Below, piece after piece: positions 37,402-45,130 of a stretch of 64,000 bases of DNA. Source of the DNA: Parabacteroides chinchillae (GTDB lineage: Bacteria > Bacteroidota > Bacteroidia > Bacteroidales > Tannerellaceae); the NCBI RefSeq assembly GCF_900108035.1, contig NZ_FNVS01000002.1, positions 124,001 to 188,000 on the forward strand. The letters are read 5' to 3'. Below the pieces are notes generated by a model. The model saw only the letters and a list, made by a program, of their open reading frames with translations. It searched no databases and was not told where the DNA came from. The position numbers and the translations under genes are program-made. The first letter of the stretch is position 1, and every line of letters starts with the position of its first letter.

Positions 37402-37968
37402 TTACCGGCCTCGTTTATAAAGAAACGAGTGCCAACGTTCTTCTGTTCCACCCTGACAGAATATGTCATACCGTGCCATAGCGAAAAACAAATCGGATAA
37501 GCGATTTACGAACTGCATGATAAGAGGAGGAACCGGATCTTTACGATTCAATGTACATAAACGGCGTTCGGCTCTACGTACAATTGTACGGGCCAAATGC
37601 AAATGTGCGGATACAGGAGTACCTCCCGGCAATACGAAATAGCTGTTCTCTCCCATTTTTTCTGACAACATATCTATCTGTTTTTCACAAAAAAGGACTA
37701 GGTCTTCTGATATTTTATTAGGATTCTTTGCCCGGATTGTAGAAGGAGTTGCCACATTAGACATAACTGTCATCATTTCTCTTTGAATTCTTCCCAACAA
37801 TTCCTGCCAGTCATGTTCGCCAGGAAGTAATGTCCGGACAATCCCTATCTGGGCGTTCAATTCATCCAATGTTCCATTGGCTTCTATCCGTATGTCATCT
37901 TTATCCACCCGCTCTCCACCATGAATGCCGGTATGACCTTTGTCTCCACCTCTTGTATAAATTCTCAT
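37402..37968 (-). CDS. PduO-type ATP:cob(I)alamin adenosyltransferase
   Basis: Transfers adenosyl from ATP to cob(I)alamin to make coenzyme B12. The N-terminal TRGGDKGHTGIHGGERVDKDD is the ATP-binding motif of this family, and the C-terminal RRAERRL and FVNRLSDLFFAMARY motifs also match. Length is 188 aa. It begins 1 bp after the cobyrinate amidase stop and is cotranscribed with it. Its 3' end faces ybaK with only 3 bp between the stops. Confidence 0.94.
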   Translation of the reverse strand: MRIYTRGGDKGHTGIHGGERVDKDDIRIEANGTLDELNAQIGIVRTLLPGEHDWQELLGRIQREMMTVMSNVATPSTIRAKNPNKISEDLVLFCEKQIDMLSEKMGENSYFVLPGGTPVSAHLHLARTIVRRAERRLCTLNRKDPVPPLIMQFVNRLSDLFFAMARYDIFCQGGTEERWHSFLYKRGR

Positions 37969-37969
37969 T

Positions 37970-39286
37970 TTATTTTTCTTTCAGATAATTAATAAACCAA
38001 GTATTTAAGGATGAATCTCCCCAATATAAGTGAGTATAACCGGCCAATACATTTTTATAACGATATAACGGAGTATCTGCCTCCTTCCCTTTTGCCGTAT
38101 AAGCTTTTGCTACCGAATGTAAAGTATCTGCCAGTGGGAATGTGTGAGAATAGTGAAACTCGTGTCCTTTTAATTCATATCCATTATACAGTAAAGTGCG
38201 ATAACCCAGAGTTAGTTTCATATTTTCCATTGTTGCTTTTTGAGGCAATAGGTCAGCCATCGGATAGCTTTTTCCATCCATTCCTACTATATGTTTGCAG
38301 AGATACATCATTCCCCCACACTCGGCAAGCAGCTTTCCTCCGTTTTCAGCATAAGATTTTATTGACGCCAGCATAGAATAATTTTTACTGAGCTTTTCAA
38401 GAAATAATTCCGGATATCCTCCCGGCAAATAAACGAAGTCGGCTTCTGGCAGACATATATCTTTTAGTGGGCTGAAATAGGAAATATTCCCTATGCGGTT
38501 CAAAAACCGGAGGTTTTCTTCGTATGCAAAATTAAATGCTGCATCCTGAGCAACAGCAATACGGAAGTTTTCATTTATTGGTGCAATATTTTCTTTAATT
38601 TCAGAAAGTACATTGCATGGCGTTAACTCAAGTAGACGATCTATGTTTACATGTTGTTCTACGATGTCAGCTATTTGATCGGCAAACGATTCAAAACAGA
38701 AATCATTTTCCAGCGAAAGTCCTAAATGCCTGCTGGGAATATTTATATCCGGCTGCTTAGGTAAATATCCCAGAGCTTCTACTCCAACGTCCTTGCAAGC
38801 CTGCTTCAAATATTCGTAATGTGTATCAGACGACACAAAATTAAAGACGACACCAACCACTCTGACTCCTTTGTAAAAGTGTTTGAAGCCGTATAAAAGA
38901 GCAGCGGAAGAATATGCTGTACTTTTAGCATTTACAATTAAAACAGCTGGAATATCCAATAAATGTGCAACTTCGGCACTGCTTCCTTTCATACCGTCAA
39001 AACCGTCAAACAGTCCCATAACTCCTTCGGTTATTGCAATATCGGCATCAGATGTATACCGGCTATATAGTTCTTGCATGTGTTTTTCGGACATCATAAA
39101 ATAGTCCAGATTTACAGATGGGCGTCCTGATGCCATTGTATGGTGCTGGGTGTCGATATAGTCCGGTCCGCATTTGAAAGGTTGTACTTGCATACGGCGT
39201 TTCTTCAATGCCCGTAATAATCCTAATGTAAAAGTAGTCTTTCCACTCCCAGAAGAAACTCCTCCGATTAGTAAATGATATTTCAT
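37970..39286 (-). CDS. cbiA: Cobyrinate a,c-diamide synthase (CbiA/CobB)
   Basis: ATP-dependent glutamine amidotransferase that amidates cobyrinate in B12 synthesis. The N-terminal P-loop (GGVSSGSGKTTF) belongs to a DTBS-like ATPase domain. The C-terminal class I glutaminase domain has the nucleophile Cys in LLAECGGMMYL, with FHYSHTF near the end. I chose ATG 39286 (MKYHLLIGG, 438 aa), because the longer start at 39304 falls inside the -7 box. Paired with the adenosyltransferase. No other cobalamin gene is in the window. Confidence 0.92.
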   Translation of the reverse strand: MKYHLLIGGVSSGSGKTTFTLGLLRALKKRRMQVQPFKCGPDYIDTQHHTMASGRPSVNLDYFMMSEKHMQELYSRYTSDADIAITEGVMGLFDGFDGMKGSSAEVAHLLDIPAVLIVNAKSTAYSSAALLYGFKHFYKGVRVVGVVFNFVSSDTHYEYLKQACKDVGVEALGYLPKQPDINIPSRHLGLSLENDFCFESFADQIADIVEQHVNIDRLLELTPCNVLSEIKENIAPINENFRIAVAQDAAFNFAYEENLRFLNRIGNISYFSPLKDICLPEADFVYLPGGYPELFLEKLSKNYSMLASIKSYAENGGKLLAECGGMMYLCKHIVGMDGKSYPMADLLPQKATMENMKLTLGYRTLLYNGYELKGHEFHYSHTFPLADTLHSVAKAYTAKGKEADTPLYRYKNVLAGYTHLYWGDSSLNTWFINYLKEK

Positions 39287-39301
39287 ATCGTACATTTTAA
39301 G

Positions 39302-39309
39302 CAAATATA
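39302..39309 (-). promoter_or_regulatory. -7 box for the cbiA-adenosyltransferase pair
   Basis: TATATTTG on the minus strand. It overlaps the most upstream ATG (39304), so translation must begin at 39295 or, more likely, 39286. Confidence 0.55.
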
Positions 39310-39331
39310 GACAAAATTCATTTTATAGTAA

Positions 39332-39623
39332 CATCCTTATATTACCTATTATCTGGCAGATTTGATCTTCAAGGACAGGGATATTATCAGGAATAACCTT
39401 AGCTTTGAATTTTTCGATTATAAACGTAATCCTTCTTTTTTTGGCCTGTATATATATTGTCAAGCAAAATCTTGGTGTGAGAGTATTTATAGATTATAAC
39501 TGTTCTCCTTCCCGGTTTGTTTCTTATTCGACTAACCAGGAAGGAGAAGCAGTACAATATGAAACTCATAAAACATTAAACGCCTTAGCTTTAGGAGCTT
39601 CGGTTAATGTTATGTTGTGGTAA
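39332..39623 (+). pseudogene. Degraded 3' end of an outer-membrane beta-barrel gene
   Basis: Two plus-strand frames read in succession look like one barrel C-terminus. The first, open from 39332, gives RNNLSFEFFDYKRNPSFFG with strand-like alternation up to about 39472. Another frame then continues as GVRVFIDYN, then TLNALALGASVNVMLW to the stop at 39621-39623. The terminal aromatic after a hydrophobic strand is typical of outer-membrane proteins. No start codon context or 5' part is present, so this is probably a truncated, frameshifted remnant. A 72-aa TTG-started frame (39405-39623) is unlikely to be a true gene. Confidence 0.45.
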
Positions 39624-39627
39624 AAGT

Positions 39628-40455
39628 CTAGTATTGTTCTTTTTCGTTTGGAAAATCTTGTGTTTTCACATCCTCTATGTATGCTTGTACGGCACGGGTT
39701 ATATCTTCGGCAAGGTTTGCATAACGACGTAGAAAACGAGGCGAGAAACCTTGATTTATACCTAACATGTCATGCATTACCAAGACTTGCCCGTCTACTC
39801 CATTTCCCGCACCAATGCCAATAACCGGAATTGTTAGTTCGGAAGCTACACGAGCAGCTAATGCAGCCGGTATTTTTTCTAATACCAAGGCAAAACAACC
39901 TACTTCCTCTAATAAATGAGCATCATCAATTAGTTTTTGGGCTTCTGCCTCTTCACGGGCACGAACAGTATAAGTACCAAACTTATTAATGGACTGAGGA
40001 GTTAATCCCAAATGCCCCATAATAGGAATGCCGGCACATAAAATACGTTCAATAGACTCTTTTACTTCCGACCCTCCTTCCAGTTTGATACAATCGGCAT
40101 GTGTTTCTTTCATTACACGGATGGCAGAAGCTAATGCTTCTTTGGAATTCCCCTGATAGGTTCCGAACGGCAGGTCTACAACTACAAGAGCACGTTTAAC
40201 CGCTTTTATCACGGACTTACCATGATAGATCATCTGATCCAGCGTAATTGGTAAGGTTGTTGTGTTACCTGCCATTACATTAGAAGCGGAATCTCCCACC
40301 AAAATTACATCCATACCTGCCTGATCTATAAGTGTAGCCATTGAAAAATCGTAAGCTGTCAGCATTGAGATTTTTTCTCCGCGCTGCTTCATTTCCATCA
40401 GGCGATGGGTTGTTACCTTTCTATTATCCTCTAAGTCCCTTTTTGCAACTGACAT
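39628..40455 (-). CDS. panB: 3-methyl-2-oxobutanoate hydroxymethyltransferase
   Basis: First committed enzyme of pantothenate synthesis (ketopantoate formation with methylene-THF). From ATG 40455 ([19 protein letters not shown]) it is 275 aa. The longer frame to 40539 includes the promoter and is rejected. Key blocks include [32 protein letters not shown]-type [27 protein letters not shown] and the late IGIGAG. Divergent from the GNAT gene across a repeat-bearing spacer. Confidence 0.95.
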   Translation of the reverse strand: MSVAKRDLEDNRKVTTHRLMEMKQRGEKISMLTAYDFSMATLIDQAGMDVILVGDSASNVMAGNTTTLPITLDQMIYHGKSVIKAVKRALVVVDLPFGTYQGNSKEALASAIRVMKETHADCIKLEGGSEVKESIERILCAGIPIMGHLGLTPQSINKFGTYTVRAREEAEAQKLIDDAHLLEEVGCFALVLEKIPAALAARVASELTIPVIGIGAGNGVDGQVLVMHDMLGINQGFSPRFLRRYANLAEDITRAVQAYIEDVKTQDFPNEKEQY

Positions 40456-40482
40456 AATTTTTTCTTTTAGTGTTACAGTCGG

Positions 40483-40490
40483 CAAAGGTA
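40483..40490 (-). promoter_or_regulatory. -7 box for panB
   Basis: TACCTTTG on the minus strand, 27 nt upstream of ATG 40455. It fixes the panB start. Confidence 0.6.
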
Positions 40491-40525
40491 CGGATAATAC
40501 TTTTACAAAATATAAATAAAGAAAA

Positions 40526-40591
40526 ATCATCAGTATCACTTTTAAAAATCATCCCGATCATTTTATAAAATCATCGGGATAATTTTTACCG
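40526..40591. repeat. Three-unit 22-bp tandem repeat between panB and the GNAT gene
   Basis: Units begin at 40526, 40548 and 40570, again exactly 22 bp apart: ATCATCAGTATCACTT (degenerate), ATCATCCCGATCATTT and ATCATCGGGATAATTT. Unit 2 is identical over 16 bp to unit 1 of the array at 27899. Units 2 and 3 also form an imperfect ~15-bp inverted repeat. The array lies 36 bp upstream of the panB -7 box and 16-21 bp upstream of the GNAT -7 box. Confidence 0.8.
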
Positions 40592-40606
40592 GACAAAATA
40601 ACCTTA

Positions 40607-40614
40607 TATCTTTG
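40607..40614 (+). promoter_or_regulatory. -7 box for the GNAT gene
   Basis: TATCTTTG, 23 nt before the GNAT start. The expected -33 position falls at the end of the 22-bp repeat array. Confidence 0.55.
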
Positions 40615-40637
40615 CTTTTATAATATGAGAATGAGAT

Positions 40638-41174
40638 ATGAAAGCAAAAATCAATGAAAACTATTCAATCCGCGAAGCAACTTTGGAAGATGCAAAAACA
40701 ATCTGGCAGGCAATAGATTTGCATAGGGATTATCTGAAAACATGGTTGCCATTTGTTCCTAAATTGCATACGGTTGAAGATGAAGCAGCTTTTCTGCATG
40801 CAACTCTATCTGTTCCATATCAAGACAGAAATATTGTATTTATGATAGAGAAGGGAAAAGAGTTTTGCGGTCTTATCGGTTTTGTAAATACGGATAATGT
40901 TAATCACCGGACAGAGATTGGCTATTGGTTGTTGCCTGAGTATCAGGGACAGGGAATAATGACACAAAGTGTAAAATACCTTAGCCGATGGGCTATCCGC
41001 GAACGAAATATGCACCGTGTCCAGATATGTTGTGCTGTAGGTAATCATCCTAGTAACGCAATCCCCCAACGCCTTGGTTTTAAAATGGAAGGTACCATCC
41101 GTCATGGAGAACTATTATCTTCCGGCGAATATGCAGATATAAACATATATAGTATTTTGGAGAGAGAAATATAA
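40638..41174 (+). CDS. GNAT N-acetyltransferase (RimJ/RimL-like)
   Basis: Acetyl-CoA-dependent N-acetyltransferase of 178 aa. The order of blocks is typical: an N-terminal YSIREATLEDAKTIWQAIDLH, the acetyl-CoA site region GYWLLPEYQGQGIMTQSVKYL (roughly 94-114), then VGNHPSNAIPQRLGFKMEGTIR. It most resembles RimJ/RimL and ribosomal-protein-serine acetyltransferases. The substrate is not established. It is the first gene of a transcript that then contains the RhuM-Fic insertion and the AlaX-like gene. Confidence 0.88.
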   Translation: MKAKINENYSIREATLEDAKTIWQAIDLHRDYLKTWLPFVPKLHTVEDEAAFLHATLSVPYQDRNIVFMIEKGKEFCGLIGFVNTDNVNHRTEIGYWLLPEYQGQGIMTQSVKYLSRWAIRERNMHRVQICCAVGNHPSNAIPQRLGFKMEGTIRHGELLSSGEYADINIYSILEREI

Positions 41175-41188
41175 TTTTGAAAACAATT

Positions 41189-41247
41189 ATGGAACAAGAG
41201 ATCCAACTTAACGAACACAACAAACAAGAATATCCACCTATGCACAC
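41189..41247 (+). repeat. Copy 1 of the 59-bp duplicated AlaX gene start
   Basis: 58 of 59 positions match 42249-42307, offset exactly 1,060 bp. The single difference (T41233/C42293) is synonymous in a Tyr codon. Here the segment supplies ATG and the first codons of the RhuM-Fic gene. Confidence 0.95.
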
Positions 41248-42247
41248 CATTGATTTTAACCCATCCTTAAACGATATTATCATTTATCAAACGGAAGATG
41301 GAGAAATCAAGCTGGATGTTAAAATGGAAAAAGATACCGTTTGGTTGACGCAAGCGCAGATGAGCGAGTTATTCCAAACAGACCGTACATCTATTGTGCG
41401 TCATATAAACAACATTTACAAGAGCCATGAACTAGAGATAGAACCAACCTGTGCAAAAATTGCACAAGTTCGTACAGAGGGGAAAAGGAAAGTAACCCGA
41501 TATATTCCTTTTTACAATTTAGACATGATAATATCGGTCGGTTATCGAGTTAATTCAATACGTGGTACCCAATTCCGTATCTGGGCCAACAAAATATTGA
41601 AAGACTATCTTATTAAAGGTTATGCCATCAACCAAAAGATAAAATTAGAACATTATCAAGAGCTAAAAGACATCGTTCGTATCCTCGGTAATACGCTCAA
41701 AAACCAAGAACAGCTAACATCCGACCAGTCCAAAGGTTTATTAGCTGTCGTAACCGATTATGTCTATGCCCTCGATACTTTAGATAAATACGATTATCAG
41801 CAACTCATCATCGAGGATACGACAAAAGGAGATAGATTTCATGCCACATATGAAAACGCAATAGAAGCCATTCGAAGCCTAAAAGGGAAATTTGGGGAAA
41901 GCGAATTGTTTGCACATGAAAAAGACCAATCATTCAAAAGTTCGATTTCAACCATTTACCAGACATTCGATGGCATAGAACTTTATCCCAGTATTGAAGA
42001 AAAGGCAGCCATGCTACTTTATCTGGTAACAAAGAATCATTCTTTCAGTGATGGTAATAAACGAATTGCAGCTATGCTATTCCTTTGGTTCATGGAAAAC
42101 AACGGAATACTCTACCATCCAAGCGGAAAAAAACGTATCGTTGATAATACATTAGTCGCCCTCACCTTAATGATTGCAGAAAGCCGTACAGAAGAAAAAG
42201 ACATTATGGTAAAAGTAGTAGTAAATTTAATCAATCAAAATAATTAA
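41189..42247 (+). CDS. RhuM-family / Fic-domain protein with borrowed N-terminus
   Basis: Two-domain protein, 352 aa. Residues 1-20 are copied from the start of the AlaX-like gene downstream. From about residue 28 the RhuM family begins (DIIIYQTEDGEIKLDV, VWLTQAQMSELFQTDRTSIVRHI, GYRVNSIRGTQFRIWANKIL). The C-terminal part is a Fic/Doc domain with an intact HxFxxGNxR core, HSFSDGNKR from H284 to R292. It could therefore transfer AMP or phosphate to a target protein. RhuM-Fic proteins are found on islands and mobile DNA, with function unclear. ATG 41189 is chosen; a TTG 12 bp upstream is less likely. It sits inside a GNAT-AlaX transcript with a 1-bp gap to the next ATG. Confidence 0.9.
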   Translation: MEQEIQLNEHNKQEYPPMHTIDFNPSLNDIIIYQTEDGEIKLDVKMEKDTVWLTQAQMSELFQTDRTSIVRHINNIYKSHELEIEPTCAKIAQVRTEGKRKVTRYIPFYNLDMIISVGYRVNSIRGTQFRIWANKILKDYLIKGYAINQKIKLEHYQELKDIVRILGNTLKNQEQLTSDQSKGLLAVVTDYVYALDTLDKYDYQQLIIEDTTKGDRFHATYENAIEAIRSLKGKFGESELFAHEKDQSFKSSISTIYQTFDGIELYPSIEEKAAMLLYLVTKNHSFSDGNKRIAAMLFLWFMENNGILYHPSGKKRIVDNTLVALTLMIAESRTEEKDIMVKVVVNLINQNN

Positions 42248-42248
42248 T

Positions 42249-42307
42249 ATGGAACAAGAGATCCAACTTAACGAACACAACAAACAAGAATACCCACCTA
42301 TGCACAC
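42249..42307 (+). repeat. Copy 2 of the 59-bp duplicated AlaX gene start
   Basis: Partner of 41189-41247. It starts at the ATG of the AlaX-like gene and ends within its HxxxH motif codons. The 9 bp before each ATG region are also alike (AAAACAATT at 41180, AAAATAATT at 42237). Confidence 0.95.
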
Positions 42308-42713
42308 TGCCGAACATATTTTAAATCAGACAATGGTGCGTATGTTTGGGTGTCCGCGCTCAAAGAATGCACATATTGAGCGGAAAAAGAGTAAATGCGA
42401 CTATCAACTTACGGAAGAACCGTCTGCGGAGATGATGGCGGAAGTAGAACAACAGGTCAATAATGTAATTGATCAACATTTGCCTGTAACAATAGACTAT
42501 ATGTCTCGTGAAGATGCCGGAAAAATTGTAGATTTAAGTAAATTGCCCGAGGAAGCAAGCGAAACACTACGTATTGTAAGGGTTGGAGATTATGATGCTT
42601 GTGCCTGTATCGGGACTCATGTAAACAACACATCCGAAATCGGCCATTTTAAATTGCTTAATTACGATTATGCCGAAGGGCGGCTTAGATTGAGATTCAA
42701 ACTGACCGAATAA
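42249..42713 (+). CDS. AlaX-like alanyl-tRNA editing protein
   Basis: Free-standing homologue of the AlaRS editing domain, 154 aa. It probably hydrolyses mischarged tRNA(Ala) (for example Ser- or Gly-tRNA). The likely zinc site is complete: H19-x3-H23 in MHTAEH and C120-x3-H124 in CIGTH. The MHTAEHILNQTMVRMFG block belongs to this family, so the duplicated N-terminus is native here and foreign in the RhuM-Fic gene. It was probably once directly downstream of the GNAT gene. The pgk promoter follows about 38 bp after its stop. Confidence 0.85.
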   Translation: MEQEIQLNEHNKQEYPPMHTAEHILNQTMVRMFGCPRSKNAHIERKKSKCDYQLTEEPSAEMMAEVEQQVNNVIDQHLPVTIDYMSREDAGKIVDLSKLPEEASETLRIVRVGDYDACACIGTHVNNTSEIGHFKLLNYDYAEGRLRLRFKLTE

Positions 42714-42750
42714 TTATATAAATGTAACACCTAAATAAAATATTTTTGCG

Positions 42751-42758
42751 TAAGTTTG
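42751..42758 (+). promoter_or_regulatory. -7 box for pgk
   Basis: TAAGTTTG, 48 nt before ATG 42807. The longer reading frame beginning at 42756 overlaps this box and is rejected. Confidence 0.6.
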
Positions 42759-42806
42759 CACGCGGTTAAACGATACATTTTAATACTGAATTTAAATACA
42801 ATAGTT

Positions 42807-44078
42807 ATGCAAACAATTGACAATTTCAATTTTGCCGGAAAAAAGGCATTTGTAAGAGTTGACTTCAATGTTCCTTTGGATGAAAACTTCAACATCACAG
42901 ACGATACTCGTATGCGCGCTGCTCTTCCTACTTTAAAGAAGATATTGGCTGATGGTGGTAGTGTAATTATCGGTTCTCACCTGGGCCGTCCAAAAGGCGT
43001 TACTGACAAGTACTCTTTGAAACATATTCAGAAACACCTCTCCGATTTATTAGGTGTAGAAGTTCAGTTTGCTAATGACTGTATTGGCGAAGAAGCCGGC
43101 GCTAAAGCAGCTGCTTTAAGACCGGGCGAAGCATTGTTGCTTGAAAACCTTCGTTTCTACGCAGAAGAAGAAGGCAAACCGAGAGGTTTGGCTGAGGATG
43201 CTTCCGATGAAGAAAAGAAAGCTGCCAAGAAAGCCGTTAAAGAAAGCCAGAAAGAATTTACAAAGAGATTAGCTTCTTATGCTGATTGCTATGTAAATGA
43301 TGCATTCGGTACAGCTCATCGTGCGCATGCTTCTACGGCATTGATTGCAGACTACTTCGATACAGACAATAAGATGTTCGGTTACTTGATGGAAAAAGAA
43401 GTGAAAGCCGTTGAAAAAGTAATGAACGACATTGCGCGTCCGTTTACAGCTATCATGGGTGGTTCTAAGGTTTCTTCAAAAATCGAAATCATCGAAAACC
43501 TGTTGAATAAGGTAGATAACCTGATCATCACTGGTGGTATGACTTATACTTTCACTAAAGCACAAGGTGGCAAGATTGGTAATTCTATTGTTGAAGACGA
43601 TAAGTTGGATCTTGCTCTTGATCTGATAAAGAAAGCAAAAGAAAAGGGTGTGAATCTTGTATTGGCCGTTGATGCTAAAATAGCCGATTCATTTAGTAAC
43701 GACGCTAAAACTGCTTATGCGAACGTAAATGAAATTCCTGATGGTTGGGAAGGCCTTGATATAGGTCCTAAGACGATAGAAATCTATGCCGATGTTATCA
43801 AAAAGTCTAAAACAATCCTTTGGAACGGTCCTACAGGCGTGTTCGAATTTGAAAACTTCACAGACGGTTCACGTGCAGTAGGTAACGCTATCGTAGAAGC
43901 TACTAAGAATGGTGCTTTCTCATTAGTAGGCGGAGGCGATTCTGTAGCATGTGTTAATAAGTTCGGTTTGGTAGATGGTGTGTCTTATGTATCTACAGGT
44001 GGTGGTGCTTTGCTGGAAGCAATCGAAGGTAAAGTTCTTCCGGGTATTGCTGCTGTTAAGGGCGAATCTTATAAATAA
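42807..44078 (+). CDS. pgk: Phosphoglycerate kinase
   Basis: Glycolytic enzyme (1,3-bisphosphoglycerate + ADP to 3-phosphoglycerate + ATP), 423 aa from [15 protein letters not shown]. Motifs seen are [14 protein letters not shown], the ENLRFY block, [23 protein letters not shown], and nucleotide-binding [10 protein letters not shown] with GGGDSVA. Length is slightly above the usual ~395 because of a charged Lys/Glu insert near 130-150, as in other Bacteroidales. Monocistronic with its own promoter and a bidirectional terminator. Confidence 0.97.
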   Translation: MQTIDNFNFAGKKAFVRVDFNVPLDENFNITDDTRMRAALPTLKKILADGGSVIIGSHLGRPKGVTDKYSLKHIQKHLSDLLGVEVQFANDCIGEEAGAKAAALRPGEALLLENLRFYAEEEGKPRGLAEDASDEEKKAAKKAVKESQKEFTKRLASYADCYVNDAFGTAHRAHASTALIADYFDTDNKMFGYLMEKEVKAVEKVMNDIARPFTAIMGGSKVSSKIEIIENLLNKVDNLIITGGMTYTFTKAQGGKIGNSIVEDDKLDLALDLIKKAKEKGVNLVLAVDAKIADSFSNDAKTAYANVNEIPDGWEGLDIGPKTIEIYADVIKKSKTILWNGPTGVFEFENFTDGSRAVGNAIVEATKNGAFSLVGGGDSVACVNKFGLVDGVSYVSTGGGALLEAIEGKVLPGIAAVKGESYK

Positions 44079-44095
44079 GAAAAGTTCATATAAAT

Positions 44096-44132
44096 AAAAT
44101 AAGGGTAGACATCACGTCTACCCTTATTTTTT
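44096..44132. terminator. Bidirectional terminator between pgk (+) and the EEP gene (-)
   Basis: A perfect 15-bp inverted repeat AAAATAAGGGTAGAC (44096-44110) and complement (44116-44130) closes a 5-nt loop, with T- and A-tracts at the ends. Confidence 0.92.
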
Positions 44133-44153
44133 CTCCCCCTAATAAATCTATTG

Positions 44154-44957
44154 TTAGAGCTTTATGTCTGTAACAAGCGGCAAGTGGTCTGACGCCATTG
44201 GTTCATTAATAGACACGCTCTGAGTAACGTTATATTTGTAACCTTTCTGCTTCAATCCCCAAACATAATCCAAGCATACTCTCGGAGTGTCAGATGGATA
44301 AGTAATGAAGCTTTCGCTACTCAATAGATCAAATTTACTTTTCATGATCTCTACCGGCTTACTACCCGGTTTCGCATTGAAGTCTCCCCCTATCAATACT
44401 GGTTTCTTTATCCCTTCTAACTCTTTAATTAAAATACCGGCCGATGTTACACGGTCTTTTTCTACCAACGAAAAATGCGTACTGCATACAACATAATCTT
44501 TAAAATCTGAAATGATTAATAAACGGGGTTCTTCATCGCCGGGCAAAGGTACTTTCCGGATACTTTCCGGTTTGGTTCTGGTAAGCATACCTATGCCATA
44601 TTTGCCTTTGGAACGGTCTACTGCATGACCGAAGATTGGGTACATACCTGTTAATTCCGATAATTGCATAATTTGATTTGCCCAATTAACCCTTTCTGTT
44701 ACACTATCCACTTCCTGAAGAGCAACAACGTCTGGATTAACACGTTTGATTACTTCTGCAACCCGTGCAATATCTACTTCGTTATCCATCCCTATGCCAA
44801 TACGGATATTGTAACTCATAAAACGTAATGAAGATGGAGCTTTAGGCTTAATATCGCCATAAGATACTTTATCACGTACATCCTGCGCATATATTCCATT
44901 CAATGAAGAAAAGCCTACTAAAGCAACAGCCAATGTTTTGAATAGTGATTTAATCAT
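44154..44957 (-). CDS. Secreted endonuclease/exonuclease/phosphatase-family hydrolase
   Basis: EEP-superfamily metal-dependent hydrolase, 267 aa. A signal peptide (MIKSLFKTLAVALVGFSS, cleavage near IYA-QD) sends it out of the cytoplasm. Catalytic blocks are MSYNIRIG, PDVVALQEVD, GDFNAKPGS and the C-terminal SDHLPL with the catalytic Asp-His. Such proteins can be nucleases, sphingomyelinases or inositol phosphatases, and sequence alone does not decide. Two AT-rich palindromes lie upstream (45015-45030 and 45040-45061). Confidence 0.85.
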   Translation of the reverse strand: MIKSLFKTLAVALVGFSSLNGIYAQDVRDKVSYGDIKPKAPSSLRFMSYNIRIGIGMDNEVDIARVAEVIKRVNPDVVALQEVDSVTERVNWANQIMQLSELTGMYPIFGHAVDRSKGKYGIGMLTRTKPESIRKVPLPGDEEPRLLIISDFKDYVVCSTHFSLVEKDRVTSAGILIKELEGIKKPVLIGGDFNAKPGSKPVEIMKSKFDLLSSESFITYPSDTPRVCLDYVWGLKQKGYKYNVTQSVSINEPMASDHLPLVTDIKL

Positions 44958-45014
44958 AATAGTATTCTCCTTTTTGAAACATTCAGTTATCTATTCTTAA
45001 ACCTAACCAACCTA

Positions 45015-45061
45015 TTATATTTAAATATAACACCTTTTATATTGTAAAACATTTTACAATA
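45015..45061. promoter_or_regulatory. Two palindromes upstream of the EEP hydrolase gene
   Basis: TTATATTTAAATATAA (45015-45030) is a perfect 16-bp palindrome. Nine bases on, TATTGTAAAA and TTTTACAATA (45040-45049, 45052-45061) form a 22-bp dyad around CA. They sit about 60-100 bp upstream of the start on the minus strand. They could be an operator, or chance in AT-rich DNA. Confidence 0.4.
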
Positions 45062-45130
45062 ACAGACGGACAAATATAATTAATTTATTTATTAAAGCAA
45101 ATATGTTAGGTGTATATTTTAAATAGATTG

